This document shows positions 1 to 10,742 of a stretch of DNA of 64,000 bases, one piece after another. A program made the translations under genes and the position numbers. The stretch is from NCBI GenBank assembly GCA_029844215.1, contig CM056732.1, positions 16,580,001-16,644,000 of the forward strand, written 5' to 3'. The DNA comes from Przewalskia tangutica. Lineage: Eukaryota; Streptophyta; Magnoliopsida; Solanales; Solanaceae. Every line of letters starts with the position of its first letter. Positions within the stretch are counted from its first letter, which is position 1. The notes beneath the pieces are model-generated. The model was given only the letters and a program-made list of their open reading frames with translations. It did no database searches and was not told where the DNA came from.

Positions 1-810
1 AAAACATCAAATTCGCTAATTTGTGAAGAACTTGAACCACTATACATTCTATTTCTAAGGTCTTTAATACTAGAAGCAGAAACAACATGTCTTTTATTAG
101 ATTGTAGTGAAGTAGACGAAGATGGTACAGAAGCCGGTTGATTATTTGCACTTTGCTCATGGTAATACATATATATGTTTTTGAATTCAGTGTGTATGTT
201 AGACATAGTTTATTCTTTAGTTGGTTCGTAAGTTGGTTCTTCAGTTGGGTCTGTTGGAAGTATTTCTAAGCTTTTATAAATCGTTTCAACAAGTGCTTTA
301 CAACCGTCTACTTTAATAGTATAATTTAATACAACATCAATAAAATAAATAGTGGGAATAGGAAAAAATATTTTTTAAATTTTATAAACATTTTTTAATA
401 GCTGACGCGTAAGTTGATTTTTGTATGTATTCATTAAGTAAAAAAAATATTAGAGCTATATAAAATAACATAGATGAAATAGTAGGATTATAAATTTCAA
501 AAAAAAATTCCTTAGTAGCTAGTAAAAATACAATAAGTTCCAAATTTTTATCCAAATCATCATCTACAAGCATACCCCTTGGATTTTGATTGTGGACGTT
601 GAATAATAAAGTTATATGTTTTCCATACTCATGAGCAAGAACTAATTGTTCATACAAAGAATTCCACGTAACGTTGACATGTAATCGAGGTTGAAAATTG
701 AAACTTTGTTCGATGATCCTCAAGCTAGTTGTCACTTCACTCCCAATTTTTAAACTTTGATTGAAATTAACAAATAAAATATATTTAGTGTGCAATGTAG
801 ACTTGTAGAG
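1..810 (-). pseudogene. hAT-superfamily transposase relic, C-terminal part
   Basis: Read on the minus strand, this stretch resembles the C-terminal third of a plant hAT (ricesleeper/BED-finger type) transposase. Codons from about 795 to 382 contain a VTWNSLYEQL motif, matching the family's TRWNSTYxML, followed by a region ending in YNPTISSML that matches the SGVYYPT segment. From about 365 to 220 a second frame gives IKVDGCKALVETIYKSLEI, matching the usual DPRxKLDGxxxxxxxIY segment. From 210 to the window edge a Ser/Thr-rich linker is open. The frames are separated by stops and a frameshift, the N-terminal zinc finger is absent, and the C-terminal dimerisation domain would lie beyond the left edge. 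It is a dead copy; the superfamily assignment rests on motifs only. Confidence 0.6.
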
Positions 811-1564
811 AAAAATTAGAGATGGTAGGAAGATTTATGACAAAAATAAAGAGGAGAATGATATATTTATAATTGAGAAATAAGATTAAAGTGTAAATAT
901 ACTAACTTAAGGATTAAAATATTAAGGGGATAAGGGGGTTTATGGGTGGATGGCCAAAATGGTCGTTATAGCCGTTGCCAGCTAAAATTAAAATTGAATC
1001 ATTGTGCAACGACTATTTCTACAAAGGGAGAGGGACAGTGCGGGGCGGGATGTGCAGGATCGAGACGGACGGAACGAGTCCTAATTCAGTTCCGAATTCA
1101 ATCTTAGACACCATCAATATCCATCCCGTTTTTTTAAAAGGGTTCGGGTAGCGTGACGGGCCAGACCGAAATTGACCCGACCTTACCATCGACACTTACT
1201 TTTGTTACCAAGAGGCAATCAAATTTTACCAGATCACAAAGATCACTTACACGCATACAAAACAAAGAGCTGCCCATCACGTGATGGTCCATAAGTGAGC
1301 ACCAACTCTGTGGAGCCCGCAATTGGTGGTAGTGGAGGCCATGGATGGTCCCACGTGTTCATATTATTTTGTCCATGGGGCATGTTATTAAGACCGGGGG
1401 TGTTGATGTCAATATCAACACCCATCAATTCAAAAAGTGGCTGTCCCCATCACCCATCCACTCGGCCCTCACTCTTGCCTACCTTTAGAATCCCACTCCA
1501 CTAACTCCCTTGGGATAATAATTTGATTACCTCAAAATTCAAATCCTTCTTTCCTTTTGGATCT
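811..1564. other. Intergenic stretch, no gene seen
   Basis: No credible coding frame. Two CACGTG (G-box) hexamers occur at 1278-1283 and 1352-1357. They could be remnants of a promoter, but no gene follows in either direction, so this is only noted. Confidence 0.4.
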
Positions 1565-1580
1565 TTCTTCTTTCATTTTT

Positions 1581-1933
1581 TTTAATAATTCAGGTCTCGG
1601 GGTGGCCTTGGTACCCCATATCGCTAGTACCTGCACAAGTACTGGTACTAGGCTCGTGTAGGCGATGGAACCCGTCCTTAGTCGCCACCGCAAGGTAAAT
1701 CGCGGGATGTGCACCCCGCATTTAGTGTCTGATCGCTACCAACAGATCAATGCTACAAGGTCTGACCCCCTAACAAGACTTGTCTGGAGGGAATCAAACT
1801 CACACTGCAACACGCGGTTAAACTATCGGGCTTTAATACGAGGCATATGCCTCGAGAACGATCCAGAAAATCTAACTTGTAACCCTAAAGCCACAATTTA
1901 ACTAATGGCCACCGGGCCACTATCGTGATTTTC
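1581..1933 (-). mobile_element. SINE (tRNA-derived short interspersed element)
   Basis: About 353 bp flanked by a 16-bp direct repeat (TTCTTCTTTCATTTTT at 1565-1580 and 1934-1949). Read on the minus strand it begins with TAGTGGCCCGGTGG, which resembles a tRNA A-box. About 160 bp later comes GTTTGATTCC, which resembles a B-box (GGTTCGAxTCC). It ends in an A-rich tail (ATTATTAAAAAAAA). Internal pol III boxes, an A-rich 3' end and a long target duplication are the marks of a SINE. Box spacing is wider than in a true tRNA, so this is not a tRNA gene. The family name cannot be given without a search. Confidence 0.65.
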
Positions 1934-1949
1934 TTCTTCTTTCATTTTT

Positions 1950-3617
1950 ATTCTCTATTTTCAATCTTATCGGTACTAGTATTTAGGTACTCTCCTATAA
2001 AAAAATGTCTATTTAGTCATTTACATATCATTTAAGAAAATACTATTTTTTAAATAAAATAAAATAATTTAATTAAAATATCTCTAATTAAATATGTATT
2101 GAGATTTGATCACATAATACTTAATAGAGACAAATTTGGTAAAATAAGATTAATTTTTTAATTTGATAAGTGGACACTCTTTTTACTCAAGAAAAAAGGC
2201 TAAGTGGACAATCTTTTTTATCCGGAGAAAGTATCAAGTAGAATATTATTTTTTATGTGTGTTATTTCATTTATTTTTTATATGATTATTTTACTACGTA
2301 TTTTATTTTTCTTGCACTCAAAAGTACTTTATGTAAGAACAACAAAAAAATTAGAAGATTCATATATCTTGAAATATTTTTCCTCCGCTTAAGTTTTACG
2401 TTATTTTAATTTATTAATAAATTAAAGAATACTTAAAATTTGTGATCAAACGCCTACTTAATGTCGAATTTGATATTACAATTGATTCATGTTCAAACAC
2501 CTACATAATTAATGAAGGATCATTCATTTTGAGAACCAATAATTTTCTTAGATTATATCCTCATTACACTACCCAACTAAATCCTCTTCATTTTTTCGCA
2601 TGATAATTTTTTTATTGAGTACTACACTTTATGTAATGAGTTTAATTAATTAATTAATTAATTTTATACTATTAAGTCATTTTGTATATGTTAATGCGAT
2701 TAATATATTTTATTTTTAAATTTTCAAATATTATATTTTAAAAATTCTTAGTTATTTTTTATAGTCGATAAATAAGCAAATAAAATTATCCAAAATCATT
2801 TAAATGTAATATAGGCAAACATGAAAGTTAAAAGAAAAAAAATATGAAATTGAGTTGAAATTTTGATTACCGCCATTTTCAAATTTTCCAATTAAAATTG
2901 ATACACATGACCCATGATCTAGCAGTGTTAAGTAGGTCCATCTAAGCAAGTGGGAGTCATTTTTATTTGCCTTTAAATTAAATAAATAAATAACACATAC
3001 ACAACAAGATAGTTTAATAAAACATCTCAAGATCATAGCTTTTATATTATTCGACTAAAAGTATAATTTTTTTTGTAATACAATTTCAGAATTCACTTTC
3101 TTCCCCAATAGAAGAATGGTGGTTCTTCTCTAGACATTGATTCATCATTTATCGAGGAATAAAGTTTTAGTGTTGGCATCGATTTTTTTCCCTTAATTCA
3201 AAACATGACAAGGGATATAAATATTGTTTTCTTAGTTTAATAAAATGGTGTAATTAATAGAATATATTAATGGTAGTACGTGCTCAAATATCAAAAAAGG
3301 ATAAAAAAAATTGGGACATTGAGTGATGGAAAGAGATTTCATGATTGCTTCTGCTTTTTTAATGTGAGTGATGAGACAAATTTTAGCATGAAAAGTGAGA
3401 GGACCTGAGAAAAAAAATTGGTTTGATTGAGGGACAGCAACACCCCGGTGCATTTAGCTGTCCCCTTTGTCCATTAGCTTATTGGGCCCCATAAACAACC
3501 CTTTTACCCAAATGCTTTGTATCATTGGATAAAGACAGAAAGATGAAAAAGTTCACAAAAGGTGGGACCTACGATTGTACTGTAGCAGAAATGGGAATCA
3601 TTGAATCTCGTTTACTA
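1950..3617. other. AT-rich intergenic DNA
   Basis: Strongly AT-rich, with a short (TTAA)n run near 2640-2662. All open frames are short and of low complexity. I see no gene, RNA gene or element in it. Confidence 0.5.
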
Positions 3618-3865
3618 CTCCCTGGTTTCATATTAGTTTATCACATTACTAAAAATATTAGTCTCAAATTATTTGATTACTTTTTAAAAAAATAAAATTA
3701 ATAAAGTCTTTTTAACATTAATTATTTTTTAAAATAATTAATATTAATTAGAATATAATTAATTGAAAATAGAAAAGAATAGTGTAGTAAAAATATTCTT
3801 TTTATTTATAATTTTTAAGAATAGTTTAAAAGAAAAAATGATCAAATAAAATGGGACCGAAAGAG
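3618..3865. mobile_element. Stowaway-like MITE (Tc1/mariner type)
   Basis: A 248-bp AT-rich element bordered by TA dinucleotides (3616-3617 and 3866-3867). The left end CTCCCTGGTTTCATATTAG and the reverse complement of the right end (CTCTTTCGGTCCCATTTTA) form imperfect inverted repeats close to the plant Stowaway consensus CTCCCTCCGTxxCA. There is no coding capacity. It would have been mobilised by a mariner-type transposase in trans. Confidence 0.65.
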
Positions 3866-3867
3866 TA

Positions 3868-5446
3868 TTCTTTGGTGGAGTTGAGACGATTCATTAAGGA
3901 ATCTGGATTATGAGAGATTATTCTTTCAATAAATTTTATATTTTTATATTAATGTTTTTCAATACGTAGATTACTTGACTAAATATATCATCAGTTTGAT
4001 TCTTTGCACCCTCTGAGTGTTTGTGATAATGGTTGAGCCCGGATGCTTAGACAGAAAATGTACCGCAAGAAATAATAAGAATCACACAGTTAAGACACAA
4101 GAGAATGATGTATAATATTTAAAGCTTGAGAGCAAAAATTATGCTAGGGTTACAAATATGAAAGATGTGACCTGTTTTTTTTTTTCTAAGAAGATATATT
4201 TATTTACACAAAGCCTACACTTTTCAATAATTAAGTACAACTGACATGTTAGTAGAGGTGACCATCCCTCTTGTCAGCCTTGTGATGCTCGAGGAGGGCC
4301 GATATGACAGAGGTTACGTTGTTGGGATTGGAAGCCAAATGTATGAAGTCATCAGAACCAACTAAGCTGATGCAATGACTTTTTCTGCTTCCTTTGCTCC
4401 GTACCCCTTTCCTCTTCTACGGATCCCTTTCGAGGTCTTCCTACCTCGGAAGACGCATAACCCCATGATGCTTTTTAATGATGCCACGTGTTTATTCTGA
4501 ATTTTCCCAATACATATATTTTTGTTCTTTTTTTATTTACCGTCATTAAAAATTTATAATTATTAATTTTCGCATGACATCATGATTATTTCGATCCCTA
4601 ACAGTTTTCGATAGTGTGCCAAAATTCAAATTCAATGAAGGCCTTTATATACTTTCTCTGCTATCTTTTTATTAATCTAAAGCTTATCGTTATTTCACAA
4701 ACATTTTGTTTCTTTTCCTCCCTGCATAGGCTTCTTGACATCTCTATAAAAGGTTTTCACCGCATTGTTTTGAGGTACCTCGAGACAATCTTCAATTATA
4801 ACGAAACATCATTAGTTTTAGGTGTCTTGCCTAATATATGCGTAATAAAGCGCATTTCAGTATGTAATTAAAAGTTATGTTATTACAATTTATTAAACTC
4901 TTAAATAGTATGATATACTCAAATTTTGTGTCTACGAAATTAAACGTTTATTTACTACTAGAAATCAACGATATATATATATATATATAATAAATATTAA
5001 AAGAGATTTCAAATTGTTGAAGCTTGCCTTGGTTAAATTAGAAAAGGTTAAATAGTCCCAATTACAACGTATCAATGTGCGAGAAAAGTTGAAAATCAAC
5101 ATTGTACTTCTATAACAGAAAGTTTAAGATGAGCTAAGATCATATAATCAAGAAATTAGACATCTAATATCTATAGATAGAGCTACTTAGAGAGATTAAA
5201 TCATCAAAGATAAAGAAAGGTCCAAATGTTGGCATATGAATATGAAAATAAAGTATAAATGAAATTAAATATACACTAAATGATATACTTATTCAACTCA
5301 AAATAACTTATCATATTTAAATTCTGAATTTATTACTAGCATTTTTTTTTTATAAATGGAGGTTTCATAAAATTAAATTATTTTTGTAAGCTGAATGATT
5401 CCAATTATGGGGAAAATAAGATTTGACCATTAAAGTAGCTTTCTTG
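3868..5446. other. AT-rich intergenic DNA with an (AT)n microsatellite
   Basis: No convincing gene. The open frame near 4614-4871 has no recognisable domain and biased composition. An (AT)9-type microsatellite lies at 4971-4989. A less AT-rich patch at 4230-4480 may be a relic of an unrecognised repeat. Confidence 0.45.
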
Positions 5447-5454
5447 ATTGGGAC

Positions 5455-6161
5455 TAGGGATGGCAACGGGTAGGATCTGGACCGGATCCTACAAGATCCA
5501 GATCCAGATCCGTTTTACATACATGTATCCATATTCAGATTCAGATCCATAGGGTCCATAAAATCATATCCAAATCCAGATAAATCGGATCCACCGGATC
5601 CACGGATCGGATCTGGATCCAAATCAAAGTGATTGATTATTAAGTTATACCTTCTAATCAGTCCAAATTTTCTAGAAAAAGAGTCAATTTAATTTAACGG
5701 AATCATGGAGAATGCACTCGTAAATTAGGACTAAATGACATTGTTGACAATTGTTATGTCTATTGGTTATTGCTGTAGTGAGAAACAATCCTCTCAATAC
5801 CTAAGCTACTACATAAGTACCACATAAATGATTAAAGAATAACACGCAAAACGTGTCTCAATTAAAAAAATAATGGCCTTCGGCCCTTTGAATATAAAAT
5901 AAAATTAAGATTACAAAGGATTCGGTGTCATGATGTATAAATAATAAATGTATAATTAATTTAATAAAAAACGGATTCAGGGGTCGGATCTGGACCGGAT
6001 ACGGATCTCAAAGACAAGATCCAGATCCAGATCCGATCCATCATAAACGGATCCGGGTCCGATCCGAATCCGTCAGGTCCAAACATTGAATATCCATATC
6101 CTATAAAACGGATCTGGATTCACCGGATCCGGATCGGGTCCAGAATCCATTGCCATCTCTA
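5455..6161. mobile_element. Non-autonomous hAT element (MITE)
   Basis: A 707-bp element with inverted ends TAGGGATGGCAA ... TTGCCATCTCTA and a perfect 8-bp target duplication ATTGGGAC at 5447-5454 and 6162-6169. Eight-base duplications and TAGGGxTGxCAA-type ends are typical of the hAT superfamily. Both subterminal regions, about 200 bp each, are packed with GATCCAGATC/GGATCCGGATC motifs in both orientations, probably transposase-binding repeats. No transposase is encoded. It sits directly upstream of the DUF3774 gene promoter, so it now forms part of that gene's 5' flank. Confidence 0.85.
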
Positions 6162-6203
6162 ATTGGGACACGTTAATTTTTACAATTCATGGTTATCTTT
6201 TGC

Positions 6204-6213
6204 CTATAAAAAA
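6204..6213 (+). promoter_or_regulatory. TATA box of the DUF3774 gene
   Basis: CTATAAAAAA lies 96 bp before the start codon at 6300, giving a predicted transcription start near 6235-6240 and a roughly 60-base AC-rich leader, normal for a plant pol II promoter. The hAT MITE ends only 42 bp upstream of it. Confidence 0.6.
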
Positions 6214-6299
6214 AGGAGCTTCACTTTTTCATTCATTTCTCACATCAACTAAAGTTCTTATTTTTAACTTAAAAAACTAAACAAATACTACGTATTATC

Positions 6300-6503
6300 A
6301 TGAGTTACCTTAACCGCGTTTGGGTTGCCGCTACCGTCGCCGTCGTTAACGACCACTCCAATCACGGCCAGAAATTGAAGTCCAGCATCAAATCACTACA
6401 CCACGGCTCAAAACGCTTCTCCTCTGACGGTCTCCGACCGATTGTCGGTATCTTAGGATCTGATATAGCCAATTTCATCGGAGAGGAGAAGAGGAAACTG
6501 TAA
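6300..6503 (+). CDS. Wound-responsive family protein (DUF3774), C-terminally truncated
   Basis: A 67-residue protein beginning MSYLNRVWVAATVAVV, the hallmark start of the plant DUF3774/wound-responsive family. It also has the family's LxxGxLGSDxxxFIGxEKRK block near residues 47-66. Family members are small (about 80-95 residues), single-exon, wound- or stress-induced proteins of unknown biochemical role. Here the last 20 or so residues, normally a conserved tail ending in a CWGP-like motif, are missing. The reading frame runs into a retrotransposon LTR at 6499, and the final Leu and the stop codon come partly or wholly from the LTR's TGTAA end. A TATA box and leader upstream are intact, so a truncated product could still be made. 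Whether it is functional is unknown; I find no displaced 3' end of the gene elsewhere in the window. Confidence 0.8.
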   Translation: MSYLNRVWVAATVAVVNDHSNHGQKLKSSIKSLHHGSKRFSSDGLRPIVGILGSDIANFIGEEKRKL

Positions 6504-6729
6504 CAGACTCGGTAGTCTGCTACTAATAATCGACAGAGAAGAAGGGGAAAGGGAAAGAGAGAGAGTAGAGAAAGAGAAATAGATTTATAATTCTGAATAC
6601 GATTAAGGTTCCTTACATGTCCATATATAGGCAGGGACCAAAGTTGCAAATATTGAAAAGTACATAATTAAAACTTAAGGGACTAAAAGCTAAAATTGCT
6701 AATACATGTCACAATATTCATTTGTGACA
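6499..6729 (-). repeat. 3' LTR of the Reina-like gypsy element
   Basis: A 231-bp LTR read on the minus strand. It begins TGTCACAAATG, directly after a polypurine tract (AAGAAGAGTGGAA, complement of 6730-6742), and ends CTGTTACA. A TATA-like CCTATATATGG lies within it. Short LTRs are typical of Reina chromoviruses. The matching 5' LTR is missing, so the 5-bp duplication expected at GAAAC (6494-6498) cannot be confirmed. Confidence 0.65.
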
Positions 6730-6760
6730 TTCCACTCTTCTTGAAAATATGTTGGATGTT

Positions 6761-7510
6761 TCAGAATTCGGCCATTTCTGAAAATTGTGACTTAATAAAC
6801 TGATAATCTTCCCAAGTTGCTTCTTCCGACAGTAAGTTAGCCCATTGAACCAGAATCTGAGTGGCAACCTTGTTTCCTCTTTTGATCAGTCTCCTATCCA
6901 GAATTGCCACTGGTTCCATCAAAGGTTGTCCTTCATGTGAGCATAAGGGTGGGTCAACAGTAGTGTTGATGTGATCTCCTACCCTTTTCTTGAGTTGGGA
7001 TACATGAAAAACTGGATGTATTTTAGAGGTTGTTGGCAGTGCCAATTTATAAGCTACAACTCCAATCCTCTGCACAACTTGATAGGGTCCATAGAATCTT
7101 GCAGCTAGTTTGAGACTCTTCCTTATTGCTATGGAGGTTTGTCTATAGGGTTGCAACTTCAGAAATACCAAATCTCCCACCCTGAAACTCCTCTTTGTTC
7201 TTCTCTTGTCGGCATTGTTCTTCATCCTGTTCTGTGCCTTGGCCAAATTTTCTTTCAACACCTTAGCTATTAATTACTTTTCCTTCAACATTTGATCCAT
7301 AGTGTCAACCTTGGACTGTGAGATGAGTTCAAAAGTCAGTTGATGGGGTTCATAACCATATAGAACCTTAAATGGGCTTATCTTCAAGGAACTGTGGTAG
7401 TTACTGTTATACTAAAATTCTGCTTGTGAGAGCGATTTGTGTCAGCCTTGTGGTTTATAACTTGTCATGCATCTCAAGTAATCTTCCAAACACCTATTGA
7501 GTCTCTCAGG
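6761..7510 (-). pseudogene. Gypsy integrase C-terminal part with chromodomain-like tail
   Basis: The open frame at 7261-6761 (166 codons) starts in the integrase C-terminal region (RVGDLVFLKLQPYRQTSI, then FYGPYQVVQRIG and HPVFHVSQLKK). It ends in a tail (VQWANLLSEEATWEDY) that matches the degenerate chromodomain of Reina-type chromoviruses, which helps target integration to chromatin. The stretch 7262-7510 continues upstream with stop codons and begins with PERLNR, the residues that normally follow the integrase TDGQ motif. It is the downstream half of the integrase cut by the solo LTR. Confidence 0.75.
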
Positions 7511-7515
7511 CTGAC

Positions 7516-10202
7516 TGTTGACACCCAATTTTGACCCATCTTTTAGTCATTTCTTGCAATTTTAAGCATTTTAGGACACCGCATTTTATCACAATTTTTG
7601 ACATTTTTGTATATTTTTTACCTAACATTTTATGTTGTATTATTGACATCATGTTTTTACTTTAATTAGGTATTAAACATTTTTAAATATTATGTTATTA
7701 TTTTTGCGCGATCATTTTGTTTTACTAATTTTGCATATCTTTAAATAATTAAATGACATCGCGTTTTTACTTTTAACCAGACATTAAATATTTGCTAAAT
7801 ATTGTATTTTATTATTATTGCATCGGCATTGACTTTTTAATAATTTTGTATCTTTAAATAATTTTTCTTTTAAATAATTGATCCATTTCGCATTTTTGTC
7901 AAACCAGTCCAGTCCAAGACACAATCTGAATCAGTCCAATCCGCCAGAAACCAAAGCCCAAACTGAGGCCCAATACACCTTTCATCTTTTCCCTCCAATA
8001 CCCAATACCCAATACCCAATACCCAAAACCCTAAACCTAAATCCCACACTATAAATAAAACCTTACCCCCTCATTTTAAAACCTACCCTATTATACCCTA
8101 CACTACCCTATTTCTACCTACCCAGCCGTCCAACACGCCTCAGAGCTCACACACCCATTTTAAAAACCCTTCCCCATCCGTCTACCCTCTCTCTTTAAAA
8201 CAAACCCTCAGTACCCCACTACCCTAAAAAGCTCAGCAGCCGCCCACCTCCACTCCCCTTTCTTTCCCGTCGACCGCCACCATAGTTCGAACCTACACCG
8301 TCGAACACCCATCTCCCGTCGACCACCACCACGCGAACCACCACTACACACCCACTGTTCGCCAGTGAACCCGTCGACCACCAGCACAGTTCGAACCTAC
8401 ACTGTCGAACACCCATCTCCAGCAAACCCCCCACAACCCGTCGACCACCACCACAGTTCGAACCTACACTGTTGAACACCCACCTCCAGCAAACCTCACC
8501 AACTACTATTCCCGTCGATCGTACCACTGTTATGGCGGCGTCGCTCCGGCGACTTCGCCGTGGAAGTGACACCGCTGCTACCCTCTCTCTGTTGGTAATG
8601 TTGAACCTTGTCGGATTTAAACTCCGGTGACGCTACAGTTTGTTTCTTCATTTTCTGTTGCTATTATGTTGTGGTGTTGTTGGACTGATTTTGTTTAACT
8701 GTTTTCTTTGATTTTCTGATTTTATTGCATCTGGCCGGAATAAAAAATCCGGCGACCTTGGTTTCACATCATTTTGGGTTCGCTGGCTTACTGTTGTTTG
8801 TTGGATTGATTTCGTACTGTTATCTGTTGTTGGCGGACTGGTTTGATTTCTTGTTTGGGTAATACGCCGGAGTTTTACTCCGGTGAAGTTTTGTTGTTTT
8901 ATGGGCTGATGCTGGACCATTTCGTTGCTAGATTGTTGTTTATTCCACTGTTTCGCCGCCCTTTGTTGTCCACTGATTTTCTAAGAATTGCTTACTATCC
9001 GCTGGATTTTGGGCTGGTTTTTGACAACTTGGCTACTGATTTTGCTATGTTGCCTACTGATTTGTTGGCCATTTGACTACTGATTTTTAGGTCATGTTTG
9101 CTACTGATCCTGGACTGATTTCTGGGCCATATCGTTGCTATTCACTGATTTTGGTTGGTTTCGGAACCGATTTGGAACAATTTGGCCCTTTGATTCATTT
9201 TAAACTGATTAAGGACAAATGCTACTGTTTTTCAGGATGTTTCGGGAAGATTTTGACGATTTTGCCCCTCTTATTTTATTAAACTAATTTTGAACATGTT
9301 GCTACACTTGTTGGTATTTTACTGATTTTTGAACAAGATGCTACACTTGTCTGGCCAATGAAAAAGTTATCCGTCGATTTTTGAGGCCTCCACACTTGCA
9401 AAGACGGAAAATAAAATAAATGAAGCTTTCTGGGCAATGATGATTTCTTCCACTTACACCAGATAACCAACATGCGATGGCAAGGGGAATTCTCGCAGCC
9501 GCACTTGTTTAGGCTGTCCTACTTTATTTATATATATATCTGAGCCCTCCGTGTTTAAAACTATTACTGTTTTGGCGCGGATCCGAAGGTTTTATCTATT
9601 TTATTGTTTTCTAGCAATATTGGCCGATGAAGGAATCTCCGTCTGATTTTCAAGGCCTCCTCTGTGCAAAAGACGGATTTATTTTTGGCTTTACTTATTA
9701 ATTCCTGTCATTGCTTTAAAATTATTTATTCTATTACTAACACTTTTACTAAGTATTTATGCAGGTACCCGGAGATATCTTGTGCAGAAAGCCTAAAAAG
9801 GGCTAAAGATGTCCCGGAGTTTTATCTTATGTCTCACTTAAATTTTAGTTTTACTATTTTTGTATTACATTTTATTTTAATTGTAAATTATGTAAAAATG
9901 CTTAGAATAGGTAGAATAAAAGTCAATATATAATTAACCTAGGTTTGAACGGATAACCGCGAGTTAGCGGATCTTAAAGGATGCCTAACCCCTTTCCTTT
10001 AGGATAATAAAGAACCCTTACCTAGAATCTCACATAGCTTTCACAGACCTTTAAATGGAGATCATTTATAGCATTTTTATGCTATTTAATAAGTGTCCTA
10101 ATTCACTATAATAATTAGGCGGTGACTCCTTAAAAATACAATTTAGGAATCAACCATACGTAGTACTCCCGTTTCGACTCCGGTTTAAAATGGGGTGTTA
10201 CA
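7516..10202 (+). mobile_element. Solo LTR of a Tat/Ogre-like gypsy family, inserted in integrase
   Basis: A 2,687-bp sequence starting TGTTGACACCC and ending GGGGTGTTACA, flanked by a perfect 5-bp duplication CTGAC (7511-7515 and 10203-10207). No internal retroviral genes are present, so it is a solo LTR left by recombination between the two LTRs of a once complete element. The last 260 bp are closely similar to 16560-16818 and 19440-19701, which identifies the family. A TATA-like CTATAAATAA near 8050 supports + orientation. Open frames inside (such as 8219-8572) are compositional and not called as genes. Confidence 0.85.
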
Positions 10203-10207
10203 CTGAC

Positions 10208-10740
10208 CATCAGTATGTGAGTGATAAGCTGAGCTATAACACAACTGAGTTTTTAGAAGTCTAAACATTTCCTTCCAAAGGTGACTAATGAATATTTTGT
10301 CTCTGTCAGACACTATGCTCTTAGGCATGCCATGTAGTTTGTAAATGTTATCAAGGAAGATTCTAGCTAGTTGTGTAGCATTAAAAGGATGAGCAAGACC
10401 TATGAAGTGTGCATACTTACTGTATCTGTCCACAATCACCCATATATTATCTCTTCCTTCTGATTTTGGCAATCCTTCAATAAAGTTCATAGAAATGTGC
10501 TCCCAAGCTCTTTCTGGAATAGGCAGAGGCTGGAGTAGCCCAGGATATGCAACTTGTTTTGTCTTGCACCTTTGACACACTTCACATGCTTGAACTATAC
10601 CCTTAATTTGTTCCATCATTCCAGGCCAGTAGAACACTGCGTTAAGTCTCTGATAAGTTGCCCAGGCTCCTGAATGTCCACCCAAACCAGAATTATGTAC
10701 TGTCTTGATCAACTGTTGTCTTAATGTGCCATTTTGTCCT
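10208..10740 (-). pseudogene. Gypsy integrase, zinc-binding and catalytic core
   Basis: Minus-strand frame with the HHCC zinc-binding module (HNSGLGGHSG ... CEVCQRCK) followed by the core. The first catalytic aspartate, normally in SMDFIEGLP, is Asn here (SMNFIEGLP). The second is present (VSDRDKIF). The catalytic glutamate would follow TDGQ, and the solo LTR is inserted exactly there. The enzyme would insert element cDNA into the genome; this copy cannot. Confidence 0.8.
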
Positions 10741-10742
10741 AC

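Noticed and set aside
1581..1933. tRNA gene
   Set aside because: The A- and B-box-like motifs are about 160 bp apart and no cloverleaf can be drawn. The flanking duplication and A-tail indicate a SINE.
4614..4871. 85-codon + strand ORF as a gene
   Set aside because: AT-rich, hydrophobic/low-complexity, no domain, no promoter or intron context.
8219..8572. 117-codon minus-strand ORF rich in Gly and Val
   Set aside because: A compositional frame inside the solo LTR, on the strand opposite to the LTR's likely transcription.
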